Source: CAVRXT01 sp963725655 (GTDB lineage Bacteria > Acidobacteriota > Terriglobia > Acidiferrales > UBA7541). From it: 64,000 nucleotides of DNA. This document shows, in pieces, positions 1 through 9,285 of the stretch (position 1 is the stretch's first letter; each line of letters opens with the position of its first letter). Position numbers and translations under genes: made by a program. The DNA lies in contig CAVRYY010000002.1 of NCBI GenBank assembly GCA_963725655.1, forward strand, positions 124,001 through 188,000, written 5' to 3'. The notes under the pieces were generated by a model. That model saw nothing but the letters and a program-made list of their open reading frames with translations, was not told the DNA's origin and did not search any database.

Positions 1-101
1 ACGAATGTCCGCGTGCTGCTCTCACGGACATCCGCGACCGCGCTCTCGCCGTTCGCCGTTACCCGCGTTCCCGCCGGAATTAAATCGTAGGCCAAAGCCA
101 T
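1..101 (-). CDS. Unknown protein, N-terminal fragment (continues past left edge)
   Basis: An ATG at 101-99 opens a frame without a stop to the window edge, giving 33 codons beginning MALAYDLIPAGTRV. A good Shine-Dalgarno sequence, AGGGAGC, lies at 114-108, six bases before the ATG, which is why I accept it as a real start. There is no signal peptide or recognisable motif in the visible part, so no function is assigned. The competing minus-strand frame across the same bases stops at 22 and has no such ribosome site. Between this start and the next gene (102-264) I see only a possible decayed copy of the CCCCACACG-type intergenic repeat around 211-240. Confidence 0.55.
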   Translation of the reverse strand, partial: MALAYDLIPAGTRVTANGESAVADVRESSTRTF

Positions 102-264
102 TCGGAAGCTCCCTGTTCGCCGCGGATTTTAGCACAGGATTCGCGCTCCAACCCCGTACTTGATGGCGCGGCCGGGAGCCCGGCCGGCTGGCCGCCGCGC
201 TCGTCACCGTTGGTGCCCCACACGCTGGCCTTACGTCCGGGCCTGCGAGGTTGTCGATTGCCCG

Positions 265-1662
265 TTACTGCAGATCAAATGACTGCATGTAATTCGGGAT
301 CGTCACGTTCCAGTTCGGGGTGCGTTCTTTGATCTTGCCCTGCAGCGCGTTCAGCGCTACCGGTTCGCCATGCACCAGGAACGTTTGCTTGGGCGGCGCC
401 TGGAAACCGGAGAGCCAGCGCAGCAACTCGCTTTGCCCCGCATGCGCCGAGAGTTGCGGCAACTCGACGATCTCGGCGTGAACCGGCACTTCTTCCCCGA
501 AGATCCGCACCGACTTCGCGTGATTTTCGAGCGCCCGCCCACGCGTACCGACGGCCTGGTAGCCTACCAGCAATACCGCGTTCTTCGCGTCGGGCAGCCG
601 GTGCGCCAAATGATGCAGGATCCGTCCGCCGGTGGCCATACCGCTGGCGGAGATAATGATGCACGGCGCTGTCACGTTATTGATCTGCATCGATTCCTGC
701 GGCGTGGAAGTGAGATGCACCTGGTGCACATTCAGCGGGTCACCCTTGCCCTGTTGAAAGATGCGGGCGTAATCGGCGTCGTAATCTTCGGCGTGGTGCC
801 CGTACAACTGGGTCACCTTGATGGCCATGGGACTATCCACGTACACCGGCAGATGCGGGATGCGCTTCTCCGCCTGGAGTTTCCGGACGTAGTACATCAA
901 TAGCTGGGTGCGCCCTACCGCAAACGCAGGGACCACCACAGTTCCACCGCGGCCCGAAACGCGGTTGATCACCGCAGCCAGCGCGTCCTCCACTGATCCG
1001 GCCGGATGGTCGCGGTCGCCGTAGGTCGATTCGCACAGCAAATAGTCGGCGCGCGTAGGTGATACAGGATCGTTGAGGATGGGCACATCGTACGGTCCCA
1101 GGTCGCCGGAGAAAACCATCAATGTCTGTTTCCCGTTCTCAGTGACGGTCAGCTCGAGCCACGACGATCCCAGAATGTGTCCGGCGTCGTGTGGCTTTAC
1201 CGAAAATTCCGGGCTGATCGTGAACGGATCGTTGCGCGAAATCTTGCGCAACTGCTGCAGCGCAACATTGGCCTGCGGCACGGTGTACAGTGGAAGCGGC
1301 GGGTTGTGCTTGCTGGACGACGTCATCGCGGCGTATTTGGCGTCCTCTTCCTGCAGGTGCGCGGAATCGGGCAGCAGAATGTCGCACAGTTCGACGGTCG
1401 CGCCGTTGGCGTAAATCGGGCCCTTAAATCCGTCGTGGACCAGCCGGGGCAAATAGCCGGTGTGGTCGATGTGTGCGTGGGTCAGCAGCACCCAATCGAT
1501 CGAGACCGGCGGCACGGGAAGGGGATTCCAGTTCCGCAGCCGCAATTCCTTTTCGCCTTGGAATAGCCCGCAATCGACCAGCAGGCGTTTTCCTCCAGCT
1601 TCGATTAGATACTTCGATCCTGTAACGGTTCCAGCAGCGCCGAGAAAGGTGATTTTGGGCAT
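265..1662 (-). CDS. Metallo-beta-lactamase/beta-CASP RNA-processing nuclease
   Basis: This 465-residue protein belongs to the MBL-fold beta-CASP family, whose bacterial members are predicted or shown to cleave RNA in the cytoplasm using two zinc ions. The metal-binding motif HAHIDH is at residues 62-67, followed by family blocks such as DAGHILGSS, FSGDLG, DSPMA, SASGMATGGR and a C-terminal LSAHAG. The last blocks form the beta-CASP and RNA-specificity region. The frame extends upstream to 1809, but the conserved beta strand MPKITFLGAAGTVTG begins at the ATG at 1662, so I start there. The next gene is divergent, 136 bp away. The natural substrate cannot be inferred. Confidence 0.9.
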   Translation of the reverse strand: MPKITFLGAAGTVTGSKYLIEAGGKRLLVDCGLFQGEKELRLRNWNPLPVPPVSIDWVLLTHAHIDHTGYLPRLVHDGFKGPIYANGATVELCDILLPDSAHLQEEDAKYAAMTSSSKHNPPLPLYTVPQANVALQQLRKISRNDPFTISPEFSVKPHDAGHILGSSWLELTVTENGKQTLMVFSGDLGPYDVPILNDPVSPTRADYLLCESTYGDRDHPAGSVEDALAAVINRVSGRGGTVVVPAFAVGRTQLLMYYVRKLQAEKRIPHLPVYVDSPMAIKVTQLYGHHAEDYDADYARIFQQGKGDPLNVHQVHLTSTPQESMQINNVTAPCIIISASGMATGGRILHHLAHRLPDAKNAVLLVGYQAVGTRGRALENHAKSVRIFGEEVPVHAEIVELPQLSAHAGQSELLRWLSGFQAPPKQTFLVHGEPVALNALQGKIKERTPNWNVTIPNYMQSFDLQ

Positions 1663-1798
1663 AGGGGCAACATTGTAATGTAACCGCGCCAACTTCGCTT
1701 GGATTCTGTCGTGTTCGCTTGACCCCGCGGGCGGCACTGTCATACTCTGCGGACCTTCTCGAAACCGTGCGCCTCTCCATAAAATTCGAAGACCCGGG

Positions 1799-2419
1799 AT
1801 GAAGACCATCGCGGCAGTGCTGTTCCTGCTAATTTGCAGTTCACCGCTCGCCGCTCAAACTGGGCCCGAGGAATTCCCGCGATACGGACAATGGGAGCTT
1901 GGCGCCCTGGTGGGTGGCGGCGCGGCGCTATCCAGTGATTCCAACGCCCAATTTGCCTTTGCCGGAGCCCGTATTGGGCGCGTGGTGACCAGGCCGCTCT
2001 CGCACGGCTGGACCCGCGGGGAACTGGAAATTGCGGTCGACGTTCTCCCGGTCTACACCGTGTCCACCTCCGTTTGGACCACCTATGGCGGAAGTTTCAA
2101 GCCGCTGGACGTGCAATGGAATTTCACCGAGGAAAACCGCCGGGTGGTTCCGTTTATCGCCGCGGCGGGGGGCATACTCTTCACCAGCCGGGCCATCCCT
2201 CCGGGATACTCGGCGTTTCCGCAGTCGCCTCCGGGTGCGACGTCGCAAGTAAATTTCACCCCGCAACTCGATATGGGTGTGCGAGTCTTCAGGCGGCCTG
2301 ATCGCGCGATCCTGCTGGAGGCTGATATCGTCCACCATTCCAGCTCCGGCCTGGGCCGGTTCAATCCAGGCTACCCGCTGTCTTTGTTTTTCACCGTCGG
2401 CTATAGCTGGTACAAGTAG
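1799..2419 (+). CDS. PagL-like outer-membrane acyloxyacyl hydrolase (lipid A deacylase family)
   Basis: A 206-residue exported protein with a clear signal peptide (MKTIAAVLFLLICSSPLAAQ). The rest alternates short hydrophobic strands and ends in an aromatic residue-rich strand (FFTVGYSWYK), as in small outer-membrane beta barrels. Near the C-terminus DIVHHSSSGLGRFNPG matches the His-x-Ser catalytic motif of PagL-type lipid A 3-O-deacylases, which remove an acyl chain from lipid A at the outer membrane. A second homologue sits at 25348-26025 with the more canonical HISNA motif. The family call is fairly secure; activity on lipid A is inferred. It stands alone, divergent from the nuclease gene and 94 bp before metC. 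Confidence 0.7.
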   Translation: MKTIAAVLFLLICSSPLAAQTGPEEFPRYGQWELGALVGGGAALSSDSNAQFAFAGARIGRVVTRPLSHGWTRGELEIAVDVLPVYTVSTSVWTTYGGSFKPLDVQWNFTEENRRVVPFIAAAGGILFTSRAIPPGYSAFPQSPPGATSQVNFTPQLDMGVRVFRRPDRAILLEADIVHHSSSGLGRFNPGYPLSLFFTVGYSWYK

Positions 2420-2513
2420 ATATTCGGTTCGGCATGTTTGACCGGAGCAAATGGATGAAATCAGTTTCGATGACCTCCATCCGCGTGGCTCCTTCCGAAG
2501 AGAGGGCTCCTCG

Positions 2514-3686
2514 ATGACGAAGACGTGGCAAACCAAACTCATTCATTCTGACGCAGAAATCCCTCAGGGCTATCGCTCGCTCACCACTCCCGTCTACCGG
2601 GGATCGACCACCCTGTTCCCCTCCGCTTCCGCCGTCAACGATCACTGGGATCAGCATCGCGTCGGCTACACCTACGGCCTCTACGGCACTCCCACCGCGC
2701 TCGAACTTGCCGCGCGCATCTGCGAACTCGAATCTGGCCGGTTCACCATTCTTACTCCGGGAGGCCAGGCCGCCATTTCGCTGATCGATTTCGCGCTGCT
2801 CCAGGCGGGCGATCATATTCTCGTTCCAGCCAGTGTTTACAGCCCAAACCGCAAACTCACCACCACTCTTCTTTCGCGTTTCGGCGTGACGGCCACGTTT
2901 TACAGTCCGGGTATCGGTGCTGGCATCTCCGATCTTGTTCAGGAAAATACCCGTCTCATTTGGACGGAGAGTCCGGGATCGATCACCATGGAAGTGCAGG
3001 ATGTTCCCGCCATCGTTGCGGCCGCGCACGCACGAAACGTGAAAGTGGTTCTCGATAACACCTGGTCGGCGGGCGTTTTGTTTGACGCCTTCGCTCACGG
3101 CGTGGACATCACCATGCAGGCCGTCACGAAATACATCGGCGGCCATAGCGATATCCTCCTCGGTTCGGTCACCGTCCGCGAACAAGCCATCTACGAGCGC
3201 CTCGGCTCCGCGCAGCAGGTGATCGGTTACGGGGTTTCGCCGGACGATTGCAGCCTCGGTCTCCGCGGTCTGAAGACCCTCGGCGTTCGTCTCGCTGCGA
3301 TCGAAACTTCCGCGCTCACCATTGCGAACTGGCTAGCGGGGCGGCCTGAAATTGAGCGGGTCCTGCATCCTGCGCTCCCATCCTGTCCGGGTCACGCATT
3401 CTGGAAGCGCGACTTCCTTGGTTCCTCCGGCGTGTTTTCGATCGTCTTCAAGACCGGGTCGACGCAGGAGCAGGTGCTTGGTTTCGTAGACGCTCTCAAG
3501 CTCTTCAAAATTGGATACAGTTGGGCCGGTGTCACCAGCCTGGCCGTCGCATACCAAATGAGAGACAACCCGGGCCAGCCGCAGTATGGTCATCGGATCG
3601 TGCGCCTCAGCATTGGCCTCGAAACTCCTGGCGATCTAATCGCCGACCTCGAACAAGCCCTCGCGATATTTGGCCCTGGCGCTTGA
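2514..3686 (+). CDS. metC: Cystathionine beta-lyase (Cys/Met metabolism PLP enzyme)
   Basis: A 390-residue PLP-dependent transsulfuration enzyme that would cleave cystathionine to homocysteine, pyruvate and ammonia in methionine synthesis. Visible family features are the N-terminal substrate loop (TTPVYRGST), the glycine-rich PLP phosphate region (TPGGQAAISL), Asp181 in VVLDNTWSAG and the Schiff-base lysine, Lys206, in VTKYIGGHSD. I start at the ATG at 2514, preceded by GAAGAGAGGG, rather than at the upstream ATG at 2451, because the family sequence begins there. Cystathionine gamma-synthase is the main alternative, but the overall pattern resembles MetC more. No other methionine genes are adjacent. 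Confidence 0.88.
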   Translation: MTKTWQTKLIHSDAEIPQGYRSLTTPVYRGSTTLFPSASAVNDHWDQHRVGYTYGLYGTPTALELAARICELESGRFTILTPGGQAAISLIDFALLQAGDHILVPASVYSPNRKLTTTLLSRFGVTATFYSPGIGAGISDLVQENTRLIWTESPGSITMEVQDVPAIVAAAHARNVKVVLDNTWSAGVLFDAFAHGVDITMQAVTKYIGGHSDILLGSVTVREQAIYERLGSAQQVIGYGVSPDDCSLGLRGLKTLGVRLAAIETSALTIANWLAGRPEIERVLHPALPSCPGHAFWKRDFLGSSGVFSIVFKTGSTQEQVLGFVDALKLFKIGYSWAGVTSLAVAYQMRDNPGQPQYGHRIVRLSIGLETPGDLIADLEQALAIFGPGA

Positions 3687-4119
3687 TTCCTCGTTCCGGC
3701 CTATCTCGATCGGGCTCCTCCTGTGACTTTCGCTTTTTGTTCAGAAATTTCGGGTTTTTGCAATTTGCCGGGAATCAGATTCTACATGTCGTTGATAATC
3801 GACCACTTTCAAATTCTAATCCCCACGACTGCCGGGATTGGAATTTCGAGCGTTTCGGGCACTGGCCTCAGTAATAATGCGGAACCGTTTTCGCTTTACC
3901 GGTTCAGCGAGAGCAGCCTCCCGTTCTGTTCGGAATCTAGCACCAGAGGACGCCCCTCGGGAATAGATCAGGTCTGTGGAGATCCACGGAAGGCGATCCG
4001 GACGGAATGGTCGCAACGTCTTGGATGAATTCGTGCGGGGTAGAGTAGTGAGAAGCAGGGAGGAACCGAGTCCACTGCGCGGCTATTCGGGAAGCCGCGG
4101 ACTTGTGGTAATCTTAACC
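3687..4119. other. Intergenic stretch before tRNA-Ala
   Basis: No gene is visible in these 433 bases. The short frames here have no ribosome site, no domain and no plausible codon pattern. I found no convincing terminator or repeat. Confidence 0.6.
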
Positions 4120-4192
4120 GGGGCCGTGGCGCAGTTGGGAGCGCGCCTCCATGGCATGGAGGAGGTCGAGGGTTCGAATCCCTTCGGCTCCA
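4120..4192 (+). tRNA. tRNA-Ala (anticodon GGC)
   Basis: A 73-base cloverleaf can be folded. The acceptor GGGGCCG pairs with CGGCTCC (one G-T), the anticodon stem CCTCC pairs with GGAGG around loop ATGGCAT, and the T arm is GAGGG-TTCGAAT-CCCTT. The anticodon in the loop is GGC, which reads alanine GCC codons. The discriminator base is A; the CCA end is not encoded (CAA follows). No integrase gene or repeated 3' end that would mark an integrated element is seen nearby. Confidence 0.95.
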
Positions 4193-4579
4193 CAATTTGA
4201 AGAATCCCAAAGACTTACACTAGAAAAGCACTAATTGTTAGCAGGTGTTGTTGTCTGCCCGGCGTTTCCCTCCTTGGCATTCCTGCAAGCATGAGCGTTT
4301 TTGGCTCCGCGCGGTCCTCCCCAAACGGAATTGTAGGCACATTCTGTGCTGACTGTTCCGCTGCCGCGATTCCGAGACATTTCCTTACACTTCGGTGCGC
4401 AACAAAAATGGGCTAGTCAGGTTCAATCATCCTGATGGCGGGCGCGGTGTGAGCAACCGCGCTCGCGACGCGTGCAGGTGACGCAATGGATGCAAGGGCG
4501 AAGAGCGGCGGCGTCGAGTGACGCTATTTCGATGAACTCCGCTAGCTACTATCCGAGGGTCAGGAAACGGAGAAATAAC
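4193..4579. other. Intergenic stretch after tRNA-Ala
   Basis: No gene or named element is recognised in these 387 bases. The frame of the next gene is open from 4472, but that part lacks a ribosome site and does not look like protein of this family. Confidence 0.55.
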
Positions 4580-5479
4580 ATGCGCGTATTCCTTCTTGCT
4601 TTGTGGTTGGTTGTGCTGCTCGGTACGGCTACCGTGATTCGCGGAATTCCAGCGGCTGCGCCCACGGCGCCGCAGCAGATTAACGTGCCGCGATCCGACG
4701 GGCATGAAACTCCGCTTCGAGTTTATCCGGCCGCCGGGAATGTCCCGGGATGCGCTCCGCTGGCGATCATCTCCCACGGAGCAGGCGGATCGGAGAAAGG
4801 CCTGAGTTATTTGGCGGAATCCCTGTCGCAACTGGGATACACGGCGGCGGTGATGGGGCATCGCGAGAGCGGCCTGGCGGCGCTGCGCGCGGACATGCTG
4901 GCGGATGGGCTCCGGCCGGGGGTGCAAGCGCTGGTCGCCGATCCGAAGGCCGAGGAAGCGCGTTTGCTCGACGTGGGCGCCGCACTGAAGTGGGCCGACG
5001 GCCAATGCAAGGCGCCGTTCCGCGTATTGATGGGACATTCGATGGGTGCGGTGACGGTGATGCTGGAAGCCGGCGCAAAGAATATTATCGGCGTTGCGCC
5101 TTCCGCTGCGGGGCTGGATCGCTTCGACGCCTATGTTGCACTCTCTCCAGAGGGGCCGGGCATCATCTTCTCCGAACGTGCGTGGCACGGAATCCACAAA
5201 CCGTTGTTGGTGCTCACCGGGACGCGGGATCAATCCCTGAAGGGCGGTCCGGAAGCGCGGCAGATTCCGTGGCACGACCTCCCCGGCACCGCGAGCAAAT
5301 GCCAGTGGATGGGGGTGGTCGATGGAGCGACGCACATGAACTTCGCCGGCAATGGAATGGGGGCGGAGCGAGTCACACCGCTGGTGACCCAGACTGTGGC
5401 TGAATTCCTGAGTGGAGTGCGCGCATCGGCGTGCACCATGCCGGCGGCAAAGGACGGGATGACCTTGCAGATTAAGTGA
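4580..5479 (+). CDS. Exported alpha/beta hydrolase
   Basis: A 299-residue alpha/beta-hydrolase-fold enzyme with an N-terminal hydrophobic signal (MRVFLLALWLVVLLGTATV), so probably periplasmic. The oxyanion-hole region is ISHGAGGS, the nucleophile elbow is GHSMG, the acid is likely in TGTRDQS, and the catalytic histidine is likely in DGATHMNF. The order matches dienelactone-hydrolase and chlorophyllase-like proteins, but the substrate is unknown. The ATG at 4580 is preceded by ACGGAGA and begins the signal peptide; the earlier in-frame ATG at 4472 is less likely. It is convergent with the permease gene that ends at 5527. Confidence 0.8.
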   Translation: MRVFLLALWLVVLLGTATVIRGIPAAAPTAPQQINVPRSDGHETPLRVYPAAGNVPGCAPLAIISHGAGGSEKGLSYLAESLSQLGYTAAVMGHRESGLAALRADMLADGLRPGVQALVADPKAEEARLLDVGAALKWADGQCKAPFRVLMGHSMGAVTVMLEAGAKNIIGVAPSAAGLDRFDAYVALSPEGPGIIFSERAWHGIHKPLLVLTGTRDQSLKGGPEARQIPWHDLPGTASKCQWMGVVDGATHMNFAGNGMGAERVTPLVTQTVAEFLSGVRASACTMPAAKDGMTLQIK

Positions 5480-5526
5480 CTAGGATTCGTGGGATCGCCC
5501 CGCGCGTGACGGCGCAAGACGGCGGA

Positions 5527-7104
5527 TCAGATCGACTGGGATTCTTCTATGCCGGGGGATGGGAAGCGGCGGTTGTAAAAATGGCAAGCGACCAGGAACA
5601 GCGCGGCGGCTGCATAGCTCACGGTAAATTCGGGGGCTGCGAAGATTCCCAATTTGTTTGCGACTCCCGCGCTGGTCAGACTATAGGCGTGAGTTAATCC
5701 GAAAAAGGAAAGCACCGCTCCGGACAGTAGCCATCCGGCGGCGGAAACGAAGCGGCGGTCGAGCATGTAGGCGATCGCCGCGGCCCAGATCATCGATACC
5801 AGCAGGGCTCCCTGGCTGAGCGCGATGAGCCCGTAAATCGCCAGCTCATCGCCAAACTTTGGCGCGGCGTCCAGCAGATTCGATCCGCCGGTACGCAGCG
5901 CCAGATCGACCAGCTGCAACCCCCACGAAGCGAGCATCGGAAGCAAACCGAACGCTACCGCGATGCAGTGCGCTTTGGGAATTTCCTGAAACGCTTGCGC
6001 CACCATCACCAGACCAAACCACACAACCACGATGGCCACAACTTCCAGCGGCACGAAATGCAAAATGGGAGAAATCAATCCGGTGATGCAGATGAGCAGT
6101 GTAGCCACTCCGTTGAGAATGGAATAGCCGATGCGCGCGCCGTAGGCCTTGTGAGCGAGATGCCCGAAATAAAGCGTGGTGGGAAACGGGCTGCCAAATA
6201 AGGAGGCGGCGAGGGTGGCCAGGCCGTTGACCAGGAGCGATGAGCGGGTGGGGTAGTCGTCCCCCGCCACTTTTACGCTTTCCAGAATCTGCAGCGAGAC
6301 CATGGTATCCAGCGCGCTCATCGGGAGAATGACGGAAAGATATTTCCATCCCTCGCCATAACGCAGGAACTCGAAAATGTTCAGCGGCCGGGGCAAGTGC
6401 AGGCCGAGCGGCAGCATGGGCAGAGGCTCCGGCAAATGGTAGAGATGGAACGCGCGCAAGACGGCAACCAGGATTACGCCCACCACGATGCACAGCAGCC
6501 CGCCCGGCATTCGAAATGGCAATCGTATCCGCGAACCGTAGACCGCCAGAATAATCACCGTGGGCAAAAGCGCGAGTTCGGGCGCTTGAAAAATTCTGAG
6601 GATGAATCCCAGGCAGAGAAAGGCGATGGCGATGCCTGCCAGAGGGCACAACAAAGCGGCTCGCGGGGTGTTGCGGCGCAGCCAGTCCGTGCAAAAAGCT
6701 CCAGCGGTTTGGACGATTCCGCTCACGAAACACGCAAATATTCCCACGTGCCAGGTGAGCTGCGAGTCGTGGGTGCGCAGATAGACCGGCAGCATGATCA
6801 GGAAGACGTAGGCGAAGATGGTTGGGGTATTTACGCCGAAGGGAATCGCGGTGACGTCGTCGCGGTTGCTTCGTTCTGCGAGCCGGTGCGCTTGCCATGC
6901 GTAGAAAAGATTTCCGGCGAGAATCGAGAAAGCGACGGCAGGCATAATGCGGCCCGCAACCAATTCCATTGGCAGCCCGCAAAGCGGGGCTAGCCCGGCG
7001 ATCAGAATCAGGTCCGGAAAGCCGCTGAAGAACAAGCCGAAGAAACCATCTAGGTCACCGGCCACAAACCATCGCGGAGATGCGGTGGTAGCGGCGGCGC
7101 TCAC
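5527..7104 (-). CDS. Purine/nucleobase-type permease (NCS2/AzgA-like), inner membrane
   Basis: A 525-residue protein made almost wholly of hydrophobic segments, at least twelve. Segments such as DDVTAIPFGVNTPTIFAYVF and the later ESVKVAGDDYPTRSSLL resemble the NCS2/AzgA superfamily of xanthine, uracil and hypoxanthine permeases, although sequence distance makes the solute uncertain. A GTG at 7104 overlaps the TGA of the upstream Rieske gene as GTGA, so translational coupling is likely; an in-frame ATG at 7140 is the alternative start. Coupling to an oxygenase suggests that the permease imports that enzyme's substrate. A sulfate-permease-like carrier is a less likely reading. Confidence 0.65.
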   Translation of the reverse strand: MSAAATTASPRWFVAGDLDGFFGLFFSGFPDLILIAGLAPLCGLPMELVAGRIMPAVAFSILAGNLFYAWQAHRLAERSNRDDVTAIPFGVNTPTIFAYVFLIMLPVYLRTHDSQLTWHVGIFACFVSGIVQTAGAFCTDWLRRNTPRAALLCPLAGIAIAFLCLGFILRIFQAPELALLPTVIILAVYGSRIRLPFRMPGGLLCIVVGVILVAVLRAFHLYHLPEPLPMLPLGLHLPRPLNIFEFLRYGEGWKYLSVILPMSALDTMVSLQILESVKVAGDDYPTRSSLLVNGLATLAASLFGSPFPTTLYFGHLAHKAYGARIGYSILNGVATLLICITGLISPILHFVPLEVVAIVVVWFGLVMVAQAFQEIPKAHCIAVAFGLLPMLASWGLQLVDLALRTGGSNLLDAAPKFGDELAIYGLIALSQGALLVSMIWAAAIAYMLDRRFVSAAGWLLSGAVLSFFGLTHAYSLTSAGVANKLGIFAAPEFTVSYAAAALFLVACHFYNRRFPSPGIEESQSI

Positions 7105-8075
7105 GCGGTACCGTGCTTCAGTCCGACTCTTGCGAGCCATTGGCGATACGCGATGGCGGTGCGGTCGGAGCGCAGATGCAATTCCGCCTGCAAATCCAAC
7201 GGCAATAATTCCGGACGCTGCGACTCAACGATGGGAATGTCCTGCGCGCTGACCACGTCCTGGTAAGTCCGCAACTGTTCGTCTGAAGTTTCCGAGGCGT
7301 AGTTGAGCGCCATGATCATCCAGGCGGCGCTCTCAAGCACGTCCACCGGCGTGACGCAGCAGAAAATCGAGAATTTTTGGTCCAGATGAGACTTCATAAA
7401 GTAAGCGGTTAAAGGCCGCAGCACTCGGTAGGTGTAGCTCACCTTGGCCGCCTGGCCGGTGCCGTCGGGATCGGGCTGCCACATGCCGATATCGCGGGCC
7501 ACGATGCCGTCGGGCGTTGTTTCCACCTCGTAGTCGCCCACTTCAGTGTGATTCGGATCGCCGAGAAAACCTGCGTGAACAAAGGGAAAGTGACCGACGT
7601 CCAGGAAGTTTTCGATCACGCGCGGGCCGAGAGCCTTGAATCGGTAAGGGCCCGAGCCTACTTTGCGAAAGCTGTCGTCGTCCCATTCGGGGAATGGCGC
7701 CACTTCGCTTTTGGGTGTGCCGAGGCAGACCCAGATCAGTCCATATTTTTCGCTGACGGGATACGCGGTAGTCCGGGCGCGCGCCGGCGGCGGTTGCAAG
7801 GGATGCGCTGGAATCTTCACGCAGCGGCCGGACGCATCGTAATTCCATCCGTGGTACGGGCAGACCAGGCAATCGTCCTGCACGCGTCCGCCCGAAAGTT
7901 TGGCGCCGCGATGGAGACAAAGATCCTGCCAGGCGCACAGCGAACTAGGGCCGCTGTCGCGCCACAGGACGATATCGTGTCCGAGCAGCCGCGCCGGGCG
8001 AACTTGTCCCGCCGCAAGGTCCGAGGATTGCGCGACGGCGTGCCAATCATTAAGAAGAACTGGGTCGTCGATCAT
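7101..8075 (-). CDS. Rieske non-heme iron ring-hydroxylating oxygenase, alpha subunit
   Basis: A 324-residue oxygenase component that would use electrons from a separate reductase to hydroxylate or O/N-demethylate a substrate. The Rieske 2Fe-2S ligands are Cys53-Leu-His55 and Cys72-x-x-His75. The mononuclear iron site is the FLDVGHFPFVH segment, with His162 and His167 as likely ligands. The length and layout resemble VanA-like demethylases and related single-component alpha subunits. No reductase or ferredoxin gene is adjacent, so electrons must come from elsewhere. The gene is first in a two-gene unit with the overlapping permease. Substrate unknown. Confidence 0.85.
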   Translation of the reverse strand: MIDDPVLLNDWHAVAQSSDLAAGQVRPARLLGHDIVLWRDSGPSSLCAWQDLCLHRGAKLSGGRVQDDCLVCPYHGWNYDASGRCVKIPAHPLQPPPARARTTAYPVSEKYGLIWVCLGTPKSEVAPFPEWDDDSFRKVGSGPYRFKALGPRVIENFLDVGHFPFVHAGFLGDPNHTEVGDYEVETTPDGIVARDIGMWQPDPDGTGQAAKVSYTYRVLRPLTAYFMKSHLDQKFSIFCCVTPVDVLESAAWMIMALNYASETSDEQLRTYQDVVSAQDIPIVESQRPELLPLDLQAELHLRSDRTAIAYRQWLARVGLKHGTA

Positions 8076-8556
8076 GATGACAAGTGTACCGGCATTGGTG
8101 ATTTTGTGTCGCTGCGCCGCGAGATGCGCGAAGCCGGGGCCGCGAGAAAGGAGAGGAGAATATCACGCCTGAATAGAGGAGAAGAACTCCTGAGAAGGAG
8201 CGAAGCCGGAGAGTACCACTATAAATTGAATTTGCGCGATCATGAAGCAGCACAGAGTTAAACAGCTTCGGTGGTCGTTCCTGCAGCTCTGGAGTAGTCC
8301 AGGATAACTGCTCCGGACGGACCGGGCTGCTATCGCGCGGCAGGGATTGGACTTGCGGCCCGACTGGCGACGCGCTGTTTGGGCCTTGCCAGTACCCCGC
8401 GAGCGCACCGGCCTTGGCGTGTCCTGCAGCGTTCTTTTCTGCTACTCTCCTTACCAGATTCCGGGAAACAAAATGCGCTTAAACGGCGTCTAAGTAGATG
8501 TCGGTTGTTGCGGTCCCACGTTGCAGGGGCGGCACCTGACGGAGGCAGCAAGCAAT
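8076..8556. other. Divergent intergenic region
   Basis: This 481-base stretch separates the Rieske gene and the sigma-factor gene and must hold promoters for both. I see no gene, RNA motif or confident promoter pair. A GGAGGC ribosome site at 8541-8546 belongs to the sigma gene. Confidence 0.5.
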
Positions 8557-9285
8557 ATGTCTGACCTCGCACAAACCTTGGATTGGAGCCACGACGAGTC
8601 CCATCTCGTCACGGAATTGCAATCCGGCTCCGAATCCGCTTTCGACTGGTTGGTGACTTACAACCACGCCGCGGTGTTCAACCTCGCGTATGGAATTCTT
8701 AGCAATGCGGCCGATGCCGCCGACGTCACTCAAGAGGTATTTCTGCGCGCGTTCCGTGGAATCCGTGGGTTCCGCCGCGGCAGCTCGCTAAAAACCTGGC
8801 TGTACCGGATCGCGGTCCGGGAGGCGTTAAACCATCGCCGCTGGAGCTGGCGGCATCATCGCAACCAGGTATCGATCGAGGCGGACGCGGAAAGCGAAAA
8901 GGCAGCTATGGAGTTGGAGGACGATGACGCGACGCCGTTTGACCTCATGGCCTCCAGCGAAATCAATCAAGCCGTGCGCACCGCGCTGGCCGCGGTCCCG
9001 GAAGTGTTCCGCAGTGCGGTGATCCTGAGGGATCTGGAAGGGCTTTCATACGAGGAAGTGGCCGAGGTGCTGGAAGTTTCGGTGGGCACGGTGAAATCGC
9101 GCATTCTAAGAGGACGTCGTGCGTTGCGCGAGGCCCTCGAACCGGTTCTCCAATCTCCTTCGGCTGCGGCGGCTCCATCCAATGAGTCCGGTCATTCGAT
9201 CTTCGGCCGCGGATTGGGAAATCAGCAACTGGCGTATGCGCGTTCGAGCGGTCTGGCAGGACGTAAATTTCGGGGAGGCGCGTGA
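8557..9285 (+). CDS. ECF-type RNA polymerase sigma factor
   Basis: A 242-residue alternative sigma factor. Region 2 spans roughly residues 28-100, with the typical DVTQEVFLRAFRGI core helix. Region 4 spans about residues 140-195, with LEGLSYEEVAEVLEVSVGTV as the helix-turn-helix that reads the -35 element. The C-terminal 45 residues are a non-conserved tail. The chosen ATG follows GGAGGC at ten bases. The gene overlaps the next, a zinc-finger anti-sigma factor, by one base (TGATG), the normal arrangement for a sigma factor held inactive by its partner. The signal and the target promoters are not evident. Confidence 0.93.
   Translation: MSDLAQTLDWSHDESHLVTELQSGSESAFDWLVTYNHAAVFNLAYGILSNAADAADVTQEVFLRAFRGIRGFRRGSSLKTWLYRIAVREALNHRRWSWRHHRNQVSIEADAESEKAAMELEDDDATPFDLMASSEINQAVRTALAAVPEVFRSAVILRDLEGLSYEEVAEVLEVSVGTVKSRILRGRRALREALEPVLQSPSAAAAPSNESGHSIFGRGLGNQQLAYARSSGLAGRKFRGGA

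Noticed and set aside
4120..4192. tRNA-Ala as an integration site
   Set aside because: No integrase and no repeated tRNA 3' end was found in the window.
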